Assembly (NCBI GenBank): GCA_031286615.1
Contig: JAITUA010000016.1
Location: 62,001-126,000, forward strand
Reading direction: 5' to 3'
Source: Chryseobacterium sp.
GTDB lineage: Bacteria > Bacteroidota > Bacteroidia > Flavobacteriales > Weeksellaceae
Length of the DNA stretch: 64,000 nt
Position 1 is the first letter of the stretch, and each line of letters opens with the position of its first letter. The notes under the pieces are model-generated. The model was not told where the DNA came from. It ran no database searches and saw only the letters and a program-made list of their open reading frames with translations. Both the position numbers and the translations under genes were made by a program. Below, piece after piece: positions 24,912 to 34,261 of the stretch.

Positions 24912-25514
24912 TCAGCCTACCTTCCGGCTTACATGAAACTTTTCATCAAAAACATAGGTCAGAGGAAAGCCTGTCGCAATTTCCCTTTCTAAAATTTCTT
25001 CAGGAGACAGATGTTCAAGATACATAATCAGTGCACGGAGACTGTTTCCATGAGCGACAATCAATACATTTTCGCCTCTTTTTAATAGCGGTCTTATCTG
25101 GTTTTCAAAATAAGGAATTACCCTGTTGTACGTGTCTTTAAGGCTTTCTCCTCCGGGAGGAATCACATCATAGGATCTGCGCCAGGTATGAACCTGTTCA
25201 TCACCATATTTCAGAGCGGTTTCAGCTTTGTTTAATCCTTCCAGATTTCCATAGGAACGTTCGTTTAATGCTTTATCTTTAACGATTGGTATATCAGGAT
25301 TTCCTATTTCATTCAGAATGATGGATAGGGTGTGCTGTGCCCTGATAAGCGCCGAAGTGAAAGCAATATCTATTCTTTCTCCTTTTAAAGCAAGACCTGC
25401 TTTTTTGGCTTCTTCAATACCGGCTTCGGTTATATCAATATCTTTCCACCCCGTAAATCTGTTTTCCAGATTCCAGAGTGACTGTCCGTGACGGACCAAG
25501 AACAATTTTTCCAT
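24912..25514 (-). CDS. gpmA: 2,3-bisphosphoglycerate-dependent phosphoglycerate mutase
   Basis: A 200-residue histidine phosphatase-fold enzyme interconverting 3- and 2-phosphoglycerate. [20 protein letters not shown] has the phospho-acceptor His9; [15 protein letters not shown] and the second His in [16 protein letters not shown] are typical of GpmA. It is shorter than the E. coli enzyme (250 residues), as in many bacteria. Cytoplasmic, glycolysis/gluconeogenesis. It lies between two DNA-repair genes on the same strand. Confidence 0.93.
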   Translation of the reverse strand: MEKLFLVRHGQSLWNLENRFTGWKDIDITEAGIEEAKKAGLALKGERIDIAFTSALIRAQHTLSIILNEIGNPDIPIVKDKALNERSYGNLEGLNKAETALKYGDEQVHTWRRSYDVIPPGGESLKDTYNRVIPYFENQIRPLLKRGENVLIVAHGNSLRALIMYLEHLSPEEILEREIATGFPLTYVFDEKFHVSRKVG

Positions 25515-25875
25515 TTTAAATTTTATTTATACCTTCTAAGATATACTCTAAGTTACGGTGATTATTTAAACTTATCAAGAAAATTAACTTAGAATATTAG
25601 GCTAAGAATAAGATTAAAATGATAGGCTTTTTATTTGATTTTATAAATTTTAGAATCTCGCAATGGCGCAAATTTTATATTATCTATTTTTATTTAAGGT
25701 GCAAGAACATTTCGACTTCGCTCAATATTAGATTTTCAGCAAGATTAACGAGACTAAATTTTATCGGAGATAAAATCTTTGCGCCTTAAAACGTTATTCT
25801 TATCAATTTTTTGCGTCTTTGCGATAAACAAATATTCATCGGCATATTTGTTCTTACAGAAAACACATTAATTAA
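25515..25875. other. 361-bp intergenic region with repeats, no gene
   Basis: AT-rich sequence between the helicase stop and the gpmA start. It contains one copy of the dispersed repeat (25756-25825) and related fragments such as CTCGCAATGGCGCAAATTTT and GAACATTTCGACTTCGCTCA. No reading frame with coding character was seen. Confidence 0.6.
25756..25825 (+). repeat. Dispersed intergenic repeat, copy 1
   Basis: Begins AAATTTTATCGGAGATAAAA, continues CTTTGCGCC and ends TTTGCGTCTTTGCGA. Copies in the same arrangement are at 35115-35190 (reverse) and 61906-61980. The first 18 bases form a small hairpin (TTTTATC/GATAAAA). Confidence 0.7.
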
Positions 25876-28329
25876 TTATAAAAGATCACTTATATTGGAG
25901 AGCTTCAGCATTCTTTTAATTCTTGCATCAAGCCCTTCACTGGAAAGGGTTTGTCTCAGACTGTCTACTTTGATCGGGAAACTTAGCGGAGTGAAGGAAC
26001 GGGAGTGTTTTAGAATAATTTCAGACTTTTCAATCCTTTTAAAAGCTTCTAAAAGTCGCTGCTCCTGAAGCTGCATATTAAAGACTTCCGTATAAGCCTG
26101 TTTTATTAAAAAATGATTGGAATCATGATCTTCCAGTACTTTAAAAATAAGTCCGGCTGAGCTCTGCAATGATTTATTGGAGCGCTGCTGCCCGGCATAG
26201 TTTTGAATCACCATTCCTGAAATTACAGCAATATCTCTGAATTTTCTTCTCGCCATTTCGGCAGAATTGATACTGGCAATCACATCATTCATCAGATTGT
26301 CTCTGGTTAAAATCTGCTGTAGATTCTCTTCATTTAAAGGAATTTCTTTATCGCTGAACAGTTCAAATCCGTAATCATTCATCGCCATCGAAAATGAAAT
26401 AGGTGCCAGTTTTGAGATACGGTAAGCAATCAGTGCAGCCATGACTTCATGCACCAGACGGCCTTCAAAAGGATACATAAACAAATGATATCCTTCACGG
26501 TTCTTAATCATTTCCACCAGAAATTCTCCTTCTTTAGGAATATGAGAGTTTTTCTCCTGATTGACGAGTAATGGATGTAAAAATTTCAGTTCTTTTTCTG
26601 AAGCCTTCGGATTTAAGGCATGAGACAGCTTTTCTCTTAAAAAATGTCCCAGATTGGTGCTTAGAGGCAGTCTTCCGCCAAGATAGCTCGGAACAAGAGC
26701 TCTTCCTTTGGCAGCTCGTACATACACGGTCATATCTTTGATCATTGCGACCTCCAGCGTGCGCCCGGCCAGAATAAATTTTTCCTCTTTTTTCAGTTTT
26801 GAAATGAAATATTCCTCGATCATTCCGATATACCCTCCGGAAATAAATTTTACTTTCAGCATTGCATCACTTACGATCACTCCCATATTCATTCTGTGGA
26901 GCATGGCAATCTTTCTTGAAGTCACTTTATAAAGTCCATCTTCCATAATGACAACCTTATGAAATTCTTCATAGTTTTTTAAAACACTGCCGCCAATCGT
27001 AAGAAATTCGAGAATGCTTTTCCATTCTTCATCTAGCATTTCCTGAAAGGCATATACTTTTTTGATTCTTCCATAGAGTTCATCAGGATAAAAACCATCA
27101 CCAACAGCCAGTGTCATCAGAAACTGAACCAAAACATCAAAGCATAAGACCTGTGGTTCTCTGGGCTCAACGACTTTTTGTTTTACGGCTTCTTTTAGAG
27201 CAGAAACTTCAATCAATTCCAAAGAGTGGGTGGGAACACAATAGATTCTGGAGGTTTCAAAAGGGGAATGCCCGCTGCGTCCGGCCCGTTGCAGAAAACG
27301 CGCAACTCCTTTGGCAGATCCTACCTGGATGACTGTATCTACAGGTTTAAAATCAATGCCAAGATCCAGTGATGAGGTGGAAACCACTGCTTTTAATTTG
27401 CCGGAACTTAGATTTTCTTCAATCCAGATTCTCAAATGCGCATCAATGGAACTGTGGTGAATGGCAATCTGACCTGCAAAATCAGGGTAGGCATCCAATA
27501 ATAACTGATACCACATTTCACTCTGGCTTCTTGTATTTGTAAAAACAATGGTAGATTTTGATTCCAGAATAATAGGTACTACTTTATCAGCAAGCTTGTT
27601 TCCAAGATGTCCTGCCCAAGGTAATATTTCTATTTCGTCCGGAAAAACCGGGAGAATATCTATCTTTTTATGCTCTTTGGCAGTAATTTTTGTCTTTTTA
27701 CTGTCATAAGGAATAAGAACGTCCATGGCTTCGTCCAGATTTCCGATGGTTGCTGTAATTCCCCATATTTTTATCTTCGGAACATATTTTCTTAGTTGGG
27801 AAATGGCGAGTTCCACCATGACCCCGCGTTTTGAACCTAATAATTCATGCCATTCATCCACAGCCACACATTTCATATCTGTGAAAAAACGGTCATTATT
27901 TTTCTGAGCGAGTAGCAAATGGAGACTTTCGGGGGTTACAACAAGTATTTCAGGCATTTTCTTGACCTGCTGCTGTCTTACTTTCGGATCGGTATCTCCG
28001 TTTCTTACGCCTACGGCCCAGTCGAGCCCTATTTCATCAATAGCTTCCTGCATGGCTTTAGCAATATCTTTGGATAAAGACCGCAGTGGAGTAATCCAGA
28101 TCATTTTTAAGCCCTTCTTGTATTGTCCGGGATGATTCAGAAAGTCTGAAATCAAGGCTAAAAAGACAGAAAAAGTTTTTCCGAAACCGGTAGGAGCGAC
28201 TACCATTCCGCTGTAGCCGTTTCCGAATTTCTTCCAGGTTTCGAGCTGGAATTTAAAAGGGGCAATGCCTTTATCGGTCATCCATTGCTGGATGATCTTA
28301 AATCCGTTGGTATGTTCAAAAGCTGCCAA
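25876..28329 (-). CDS. Ligase-associated DEXH-box helicase (Lhr-like)
   Basis: An 817-residue superfamily 2 helicase. Walker A VVAPTGFGKT (43-52), DEXH box VDEWHELLGSKRGVM, motif III ITATIG and motif VI FLQRAGRSGHS are complete, followed by Lhr-core type C-terminal domains. It is the helicase normally linked with PdeM, the ATP-dependent ligase and a beta-CASP exonuclease in DNA-damage-response clusters. The start is a TTG at 28327-28329; the next in-frame ATG would remove 17 residues. Confidence 0.93.
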   Translation of the reverse strand: MAAFEHTNGFKIIQQWMTDKGIAPFKFQLETWKKFGNGYSGMVVAPTGFGKTFSVFLALISDFLNHPGQYKKGLKMIWITPLRSLSKDIAKAMQEAIDEIGLDWAVGVRNGDTDPKVRQQQVKKMPEILVVTPESLHLLLAQKNNDRFFTDMKCVAVDEWHELLGSKRGVMVELAISQLRKYVPKIKIWGITATIGNLDEAMDVLIPYDSKKTKITAKEHKKIDILPVFPDEIEILPWAGHLGNKLADKVVPIILESKSTIVFTNTRSQSEMWYQLLLDAYPDFAGQIAIHHSSIDAHLRIWIEENLSSGKLKAVVSTSSLDLGIDFKPVDTVIQVGSAKGVARFLQRAGRSGHSPFETSRIYCVPTHSLELIEVSALKEAVKQKVVEPREPQVLCFDVLVQFLMTLAVGDGFYPDELYGRIKKVYAFQEMLDEEWKSILEFLTIGGSVLKNYEEFHKVVIMEDGLYKVTSRKIAMLHRMNMGVIVSDAMLKVKFISGGYIGMIEEYFISKLKKEEKFILAGRTLEVAMIKDMTVYVRAAKGRALVPSYLGGRLPLSTNLGHFLREKLSHALNPKASEKELKFLHPLLVNQEKNSHIPKEGEFLVEMIKNREGYHLFMYPFEGRLVHEVMAALIAYRISKLAPISFSMAMNDYGFELFSDKEIPLNEENLQQILTRDNLMNDVIASINSAEMARRKFRDIAVISGMVIQNYAGQQRSNKSLQSSAGLIFKVLEDHDSNHFLIKQAYTEVFNMQLQEQRLLEAFKRIEKSEIILKHSRSFTPLSFPIKVDSLRQTLSSEGLDARIKRMLKLSNISDLL

Positions 28330-28339
28330 TTTTATTTTG

Positions 28340-28600
28340 ATTTAGTTTTAACGCAAAAGACGCTAAGTGTTTATATAATTTTAATGTTTTTCGTTCGCAA
28401 AGGCGTTTCACTCAGCGAAGATGCTTTTTGTTATACTGAACTTTATATTAAGGTCATTCCTGCCTTTATCTTAGAGCTTCCAATTTTACTTTTATTTAAG
28501 TTTTAACGCTAAGAGCACTAAGAGTTTATAGAAAACTGTTTAATTTTTCGACCGCAAAGGCGTTTCACTTGGCAAAGTCAATATTTTACTATGGCTGAAC
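28340..28600. repeat. Two degenerate tandem copies of a CGCAAAGGCG-type repeat
   Basis: The 336-bp gap before the helicase holds two related units: AGTTTTAACGCAAAAGACGC ... TTCGCAAAGGCGTTTCACT (about 28344-28413) and AGTTTTAACGCTAAGAGCAC ... ACCGCAAAGGCGTTTCACTT (about 28499-28573). Both contain AACGC, AAG.GTTTATA, TTTTTCG and GCAAAGGCGTTTCACT. No gene was seen in the gap. Confidence 0.65.
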
Positions 28601-28665
28601 GAAGTGCCTTTGCGAACAAAATATTATTAATAAGTTAAAAAACCTTGCATCATTGCGTTATCATA

Positions 28666-30246
28666 TTATTGTATTAATTTTTTTATCTCTTCCAAATTAT
28701 CAATTTCATCTACCGTTTTATCTTTCCGCCATCGTACAATTCTCGGAAACCTAAGAGCAACACCGCTTTTATGACGATTACTGAAACCGATTCCTTCAAA
28801 AGCAATTTCAAAGACCAGTTCTGTTTTTACGGTTCTCACAGGCCCAAATTTCTCAATGGCATTTTTAGTAACAAACCTGCTTACTTCCATGATTTCCTTA
28901 TCTGTGAGCCCGGAATAGGCTTTAGCTATAGTAACCAGAGCATCTCCGTTTTTTACAGCAAAAGTATAATCCGTATAGTAAGCACTTCGTCTGCCGCTTC
29001 CTTTTTGAGCATAAATAAGCACTGCATCAATGGTAAACGGATTTATTTTCCACTTCCACCAGTCTCCTTTTTTCCGTCCGGAATGGTAGGGTGAATTTTT
29101 TTGTTTTAGCATCAATCCTTCACTGTTTACTTCTCTTGAATTTTCACGAAGTGAATCCAGTTCTTCCCAGTTTTCAAAGTCAAGGCTTTTGGAAATTTTG
29201 ATGTTCTGGGGATTTTCATTTAATAATAATTCTTCAAGTAAAGCTCTTCTTGCGGAGATAGGTTTTTCTCTCAGATCATTATTTCCAAGTTCTAGTAGAT
29301 CATAAGCAAAGACTTCTATCGGAATTTCAGAAAGCATTTTTTTAGTTAAAGTTTTTCTGTTTAATCTTTTTTGTAATTCATTGAAATTTAAAACTTTATT
29401 ATCTTTTACCGCAAGTATTTCTCCATCTATCACAAAGCTGCCTTTCATAGCTTTTACGACTTCTGTGATTTCCGGAAATTGTTCTGTAACAAGTTCTTCT
29501 CCTCTTGACCAGATGAAGACTTCATCATTTCTCCGGATGATCTGTCCGCGTATTCCGTCCCATTTGTATTCTACAAGCCATTCATCAGAATTTCCCAGTT
29601 CGTCAAGCTTTTTTTCCAAAGGATAGGCAAGACAGAAAGGATAGGGTTTTGAGTTATCAGGATTCACATTTTCAGCATCAATAAGCTCTTTAAAAGAGAC
29701 TTCACCCGGCAGCCATTTTCCCATCAAGCTGTGCATCAGTGCACTGGATTCCTGGCCGGAAAATTTTGTCAGAGCATTGATCAGGGTTTTATCTGATACC
29801 CCGATTCTGAAACTACCGCCAATTAATTTATTGAAAATCAATCGTTCAGTATAATCCAGACCATTCCATGAGTTCAATACAAATTCTTTTTTTTCTGTAT
29901 CTGTTTTGCCTTTTAAACCTACAATATCATTCATCCATTCTGATAAGGTACGTTCTATATTTTCCTCCGGAGGCGGAAGAATCAATGATAAGGTTTCCCC
30001 AAGATCACCTACGGAAGAATAAGATTCCTGAAACAGCCAGTAAGGCAGCTTTGTGATTTCCAGCGCCCATTCTTTCATGTAATTGGTATTGACATTTCTC
30101 TTAGGCCTTTTTCCGGTAAATAAGGCGATAAACCATACTTTATCTTCATCAGGAGCACGTTCCAGATAATCAATGATGGCATCTATTTTAGCATTGGTCT
30201 TATTGGTGGTTTCCAAAGCGTTGATAAGGTCTGCAAAATGTCTCAT
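28666..30246 (-). CDS. ATP-dependent DNA ligase
   Basis: A 526-residue ligase. The adenylated lysine is K228 in LVEYKWDGIRGQ, with motifs SRGEEL (III), DGEILA (IIIa) and EGLMLKQ (IV), and an N-terminal DNA-binding domain. It belongs to the bacterial LigB/LigC-like group found in four-gene repair clusters, distinct from the replicative NAD-dependent LigA. Its ATG overlaps the stop of the exonuclease gene (ATGA), so both are co-translated. Confidence 0.95.
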   Translation of the reverse strand: MRHFADLINALETTNKTNAKIDAIIDYLERAPDEDKVWFIALFTGKRPKRNVNTNYMKEWALEITKLPYWLFQESYSSVGDLGETLSLILPPPEENIERTLSEWMNDIVGLKGKTDTEKKEFVLNSWNGLDYTERLIFNKLIGGSFRIGVSDKTLINALTKFSGQESSALMHSLMGKWLPGEVSFKELIDAENVNPDNSKPYPFCLAYPLEKKLDELGNSDEWLVEYKWDGIRGQIIRRNDEVFIWSRGEELVTEQFPEITEVVKAMKGSFVIDGEILAVKDNKVLNFNELQKRLNRKTLTKKMLSEIPIEVFAYDLLELGNNDLREKPISARRALLEELLLNENPQNIKISKSLDFENWEELDSLRENSREVNSEGLMLKQKNSPYHSGRKKGDWWKWKINPFTIDAVLIYAQKGSGRRSAYYTDYTFAVKNGDALVTIAKAYSGLTDKEIMEVSRFVTKNAIEKFGPVRTVKTELVFEIAFEGIGFSNRHKSGVALRFPRIVRWRKDKTVDEIDNLEEIKKLIQ

Positions 30247-31265
30247 GATTCCGGGGTTTCAAGGGTTTCTTTTTCAGATTCTTCTTCGTCTTCTCCAAAT
30301 AAGGTTTCCACGACATCTGCCCGAATTCCGATTTCATTCAAATATTTTGAAAAAACTTCGGTTTGTCCGTGCGTAACATGTACGAGTTCAGCTTCGGTTG
30401 CTTTTACAGTCTGCAATAATCCTTTCCAGTCTGCATGGTCACTCATGGCAAAGCCTGCGTCTGCGCTCCGCCATCTTCTGGCACCGCGAACCTGCATCCA
30501 GCCGGAACATATTGCAGTAGCCGGATCAGGAATTTTTTTGATGATATTACTGTCGAGTAAAGCGGGAGGAACAATTACAATTTCATGATGCATCTCTTTC
30601 GGACGTTCCCTGAAATCTGCAATAGTATAATCCGGAAGATCAATTCCAACTGTTTCAAAGGCTTCATTCAGCTTTCCGATGGAATAGTGGACGTATATTT
30701 TTCCCAGATCTTCCACCGCTTTCATAATACGCTGGGCTTTTCCTAAAGAGTATCCAATAAAGACTGATGTTTTATTATTTTCTTTATTCTTCAGGACCCA
30801 GTTTTGTAATTTTTTATTTAAATCCGGAACTTCAAGCCAATTATAAATGGGCAGTCCAAAAGTACTTTCTGTAACAAATTCATTACATTTTACCAGCTCA
30901 AAAGGAGTGCTCAATCCATCATCCTGAACTTTGTAATCCCCTGAAATGACGGTCACATATCCTTTATATTCAAGTCTGATCTGTGCAGAGCCAATAATAT
31001 GTCCGGCAGGATGTAGAGAGAGCTTTACCCCATTGATGTTGGTAACTTCTCCGTATTCTACACTTTGACATTCGATATCCATTCCGATTCTTTGGTACAG
31101 TATAGGTTTTGTGAAATGGTGACAAAGGTATTTTTTCATTCCCCAGCGGGCATGATCAGCGTGGCCATGGGTAATAACCGCCATATCTACAGGTCTCCAT
31201 GGATCGATATAAAATTTTCCCTGAGGACAGTAAATTCCTTTTTTTGTAAATGTGATTAATTTCAA
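30243..31265 (-). CDS. Ligase-associated DNA-damage-response exonuclease (beta-CASP)
   Basis: A 340-residue metallo-beta-lactamase/beta-CASP nuclease related to SNM1. The metal site HGHADH (33-38), HPAGHIIGSAQI and the GD of SGDYKVQDDG are visible, as is the C-terminal SDHADW. It is the first gene of the repair operon. No ATG exists near the expected N-terminus; the start is TTG 31263-31265, giving MKLITFTKKGIYC. Confidence 0.92.
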   Translation of the reverse strand: MKLITFTKKGIYCPQGKFYIDPWRPVDMAVITHGHADHARWGMKKYLCHHFTKPILYQRIGMDIECQSVEYGEVTNINGVKLSLHPAGHIIGSAQIRLEYKGYVTVISGDYKVQDDGLSTPFELVKCNEFVTESTFGLPIYNWLEVPDLNKKLQNWVLKNKENNKTSVFIGYSLGKAQRIMKAVEDLGKIYVHYSIGKLNEAFETVGIDLPDYTIADFRERPKEMHHEIVIVPPALLDSNIIKKIPDPATAICSGWMQVRGARRWRSADAGFAMSDHADWKGLLQTVKATEAELVHVTHGQTEVFSKYLNEIGIRADVVETLFGEDEEESEKETLETPES

Positions 31266-31359
31266 TGGTGTGACTGGTTTTATAGAAGAAGCTTCAAAAA
31301 CTTAACCAATTTACAATAAACAGTTTGTTTTTTTCGATTGAATATCTGAAAAACAGATG

Positions 31360-31387
31360 AAAAAAGCCGTTTCAAGTAGAAACAGCT
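31360..31387 (-). terminator. Terminator of the S41 peptidase gene
   Basis: The arms AGCCGTTTC (31365-31373) and GAAACAGCT (31379-31387) pair with one wobble; on the minus strand the stem is followed by a run of T. Confidence 0.8.
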
Positions 31388-31393
31388 CTTATT

Positions 31394-32851
31394 TTATTTT
31401 TCATTAAGTATATCACTTACATGATCTATCCATTGATAATCAGGAATTGTTTTGTCGATGTAATAATCCGGTTGAATCCCTTTTCCGTCAATGGCCATCT
31501 CCGGAATACGGAAGCTTTTAGAGAGTGAATATCCAAGTTTAAATTCGTTACAAGGAGAATTTACAAAATACATATTAGAGATATCCAAAACACCAGCTGT
31601 GGTGGTCCCAAAAAGTTTTACTTTTTTACTTTGTTTGACCGCCAGTAAGAACTCTTCTGCGGTACTGCCGTTCCCTTCATTGATAATAATTCCTACATTT
31701 TTCGGATAGGGTGAAATTTTATCCATTTTAGCAATTCCAACAATCTTTCCATCGTCCTGCAGGCTTACAAATTTGCCTAAATTCTGGTTTAATTTGTCGT
31801 AGGCTTTCTTTAGATATTCTCTTTCTTCTGCCGGGATCCCATATTTCTGGTAATTATCATAAAGGTCCAGCATTCTCTGATTATTCAGTTTCGTGGAGTA
31901 AAGCTGTGTTCTGACACTTCGGATAGGGTTTGTATAGATATAAGGAATAATTTTGGCAAAACTGTTGTCACTTCCACCACCATTATTTCTGATATCAATA
32001 ATGAGGTTTTCTGTGCTTTCAATTTTAGATTGGTTGGCTGTGATTACGCTGTCTATATCTTTTTTCAATGCTCCATTAAAGGAGGGAATTCTTAAAAGCA
32101 GGGTAGTTTTGTTAATCTGTTTTAAAAAAGGCTTTCCTGCTTGTGCTGCTTCAAAATAAGTTTCAATACCTTCTTCTCTTTCAAACTTCGGGGAAACTCT
32201 TTTCAGGGTAAAGTCATTGATCTCAAGGTAATTTTTTCCAATGAATCTTATGTTATTTATTTCCTGCCCGGATTTATTTCTTAAGTAGAACGTTCCTTTT
32301 GTTTTATCAGCGTTAAAAGTCAGTTTCAAATCATAAGGTTTCCAGTTTTCTGCTCCTGATTGAATAATAAATCCTTTATAAACATCTCCAAATTTTTTAA
32401 TTCCTATTGTGTAAGGCTGGACTTCCCAAATCCCTTCAATTTCAGAATCTTTTTTAGAAAGAACTTCCTTTTTAAATTTTTCAATATCTACTTTTACGGT
32501 TTCTGTTGTATTATTTATGATTGTGGCGGCTGCCTGAGGCTGGGCTTGCTGATTCTCTTTTTCGATCATTTTAATGGAAATATGACCGGATCTGAAGAAT
32601 TTAAGCCATTCATAAATAGTCTGGGTACATTCAGTATCTGATTTTGAATTTTTAATTCTGTTCAGAAATTCATTGTTATGAGCCTGATAAGCCGGAAGTC
32701 CTTTTTTATCAATTATATATTGGTATCCGGCATCATTTTCCTCGAACGTTTTTTTTACCCATTGATAATTACTTTCACAGGTACAATTTTGCGCAAAGCT
32801 GAAAGAAGAAGTGGATAAAAAAATGAATAAGAGTGTCTTAATTTTAAGCAT
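31394..32851 (-). CDS. Secreted S41-family peptidase
   Basis: A 485-residue protein with a signal peptide (residues 1-20, ending SFSFA|Q). The C-terminal half is a tail-specific protease-like S41 domain: ENLIIDIRNNGGGSDNS and NEGNGSTAEEFLLAVKQ, where Ser in GST is the expected nucleophile, then GVLDISNMYF. The N-terminal part is not recognised and there is no clear PDZ domain. Probably acts in the periplasm or at the outer membrane. A minus-strand -7 element TAGATTTG lies at 32885-32878. Confidence 0.88.
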   Translation of the reverse strand: MLKIKTLLFIFLSTSSFSFAQNCTCESNYQWVKKTFEENDAGYQYIIDKKGLPAYQAHNNEFLNRIKNSKSDTECTQTIYEWLKFFRSGHISIKMIEKENQQAQPQAAATIINNTTETVKVDIEKFKKEVLSKKDSEIEGIWEVQPYTIGIKKFGDVYKGFIIQSGAENWKPYDLKLTFNADKTKGTFYLRNKSGQEINNIRFIGKNYLEINDFTLKRVSPKFEREEGIETYFEAAQAGKPFLKQINKTTLLLRIPSFNGALKKDIDSVITANQSKIESTENLIIDIRNNGGGSDNSFAKIIPYIYTNPIRSVRTQLYSTKLNNQRMLDLYDNYQKYGIPAEEREYLKKAYDKLNQNLGKFVSLQDDGKIVGIAKMDKISPYPKNVGIIINEGNGSTAEEFLLAVKQSKKVKLFGTTTAGVLDISNMYFVNSPCNEFKLGYSLSKSFRIPEMAIDGKGIQPDYYIDKTIPDYQWIDHVSDILNEK

Positions 32852-32877
32852 ACATGGTTTTTTTAGTTTGAAAGCTA

Positions 32878-32885
32878 CAAATCTA
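32878..32885 (-). promoter_or_regulatory. -7 element of the S41 gene
   Basis: On the minus strand the sequence reads TAGATTTG, matching TAnnTTTG, 27 bp upstream of the start codon. No clear -33 TTTG was seen. Confidence 0.4.
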
Positions 32886-33049
32886 ACGATAAATATATTT
32901 TTTTATGATTTTAAAAGAGTGTTTATTTAGTAAAAAATTCCCTTTTTAATGGATTGTCTGAACTTTTCAGCAATATAAAATTGAACGCTGCAGCAATATT
33001 AAACTTTCTGAAATCTTAGAAATTTGTATCATCATTAAAAAAGAATACA

Positions 33050-33838
33050 ATGAGTAAAACAATTTTAATTACAGGTGCAGCAAGTGGATTCGGAAAGATT
33101 GCTGCTTTTGATCTTGCCAAAAAAGGGCATAAAGTAATTGCTACAACACAGGTCTATCCTCAGATGAGTGATTTAATCCGCGAAGCTAATGAACAGGGAA
33201 TTGATCTTACGGTAGATAAACTGGATGTAACCAGCCAAAGAGATATTGATTATATTTTGAAAAAGTATGAAATAGATGTTTTGATCAGTAATGCCGGAAT
33301 TATGGAAGGCGGCCCAATTGCTGAACAGCCGGTAGATATTATCCGTTCTATGTTTGATGTGAATGTATTTGGTGCATTGAATCTTGCACAGGGATTTATC
33401 AAAAAGTTTGTTGAAAAGAAAAGTGGTAAGATTGTTTTCACCTCTTCAATGGGAGGTTTATGGACCGTTCCGTATGTAGCCGCTTATTGTGCATCAAAAC
33501 ATGCTTTGGAATCTATCGCTGAAGGCTTGAGAACTGAACTTGCTCCGTTTAATATCAAAATTGCAACTTGTAATCCAGGGGTATTTGGAACAGGATTTAA
33601 TGACAGGGGAGTGGATTCTATTTTCCATTGGTATGATCCGAAAGTTAACTTCACACCGGAATCCGCTTTTGACGGAGCCGCAGAATCTTTAGCGCATCAG
33701 CTGGATCCACAGTCTATGGCGGAGGTGATTGTAAATGTAGCATTAGATGATGAGAGTCATTTTAGAAACGTACATCCAAAAGAAACTGAAGATTTTGTAA
33801 AACAGCTTCAGGCAGATGCATGGACCGCAAAAAGCTAA
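33050..33838 (+). CDS. SDR-family oxidoreductase
   Basis: A 262-residue classical short-chain dehydrogenase with TGAASGFGKIAA for NAD(P) binding, LISNAG, a conserved Ser in FTSSMGG and the YCASK catalytic motif. No specific substrate can be assigned. The GlcG-like gene begins 5 bp after its stop and an AraC regulator follows, suggesting one three-gene unit. Confidence 0.9.
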   Translation: MSKTILITGAASGFGKIAAFDLAKKGHKVIATTQVYPQMSDLIREANEQGIDLTVDKLDVTSQRDIDYILKKYEIDVLISNAGIMEGGPIAEQPVDIIRSMFDVNVFGALNLAQGFIKKFVEKKSGKIVFTSSMGGLWTVPYVAAYCASKHALESIAEGLRTELAPFNIKIATCNPGVFGTGFNDRGVDSIFHWYDPKVNFTPESAFDGAAESLAHQLDPQSMAEVIVNVALDDESHFRNVHPKETEDFVKQLQADAWTAKS

Positions 33839-33842
33839 TATC

Positions 33843-34244
33843 ATGAAACTGAATTATAAAACGGCAGAAAAAGCACTGCATGCTGCAAAGGAAAAAGCAT
33901 TATCCATGAATATTCCGGTAAGTATTGCTGTGGTAGATACAGGAGGACATCTTGTCGCTTTGGCAAGACTGGACAGTGTTTACGGAGTGATTGATTTTGC
34001 CGTTAAAAAAGCAAAAACAGCAGTAATGTTTGGTGTAAACAGTGATTTGATGGGTGGAATTATCTCAGAAACCGGTATTCACGGCTACGGAATGCTGAAT
34101 TCAAACGAGGGGCTTCTTACTATTGCAGGAGGAGTTATCCTTAAGAATGCAGATGGAGATATCATTGGAGCGATAGGTTCTTCAGGCGGAACTCCCGAGC
34201 AGGATAAACAAATTGCAGAAGCAGGCGCTCAGGCTATTGGTTAA
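33843..34244 (+). CDS. GlcG/HbpS-family protein
   Basis: A 133-residue single-domain protein. AEKALHAAKEKALSMNIPVSIAVVDTGGHLVALARLD and the later GGVILKNADGDIIGAIGSSGGTPEQD are typical of the GlcG/HbpS (haem-degrading/cofactor-binding) family. Upstream in-frame ATG 33816 lies within the SDR gene; ATG 33843 gives the family N-terminus. Role in the SDR/AraC unit is unknown. Confidence 0.9.
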   Translation: MKLNYKTAEKALHAAKEKALSMNIPVSIAVVDTGGHLVALARLDSVYGVIDFAVKKAKTAVMFGVNSDLMGGIISETGIHGYGMLNSNEGLLTIAGGVILKNADGDIIGAIGSSGGTPEQDKQIAEAGAQAIG

Positions 34245-34261
34245 TTTCAGATATTTGTATA

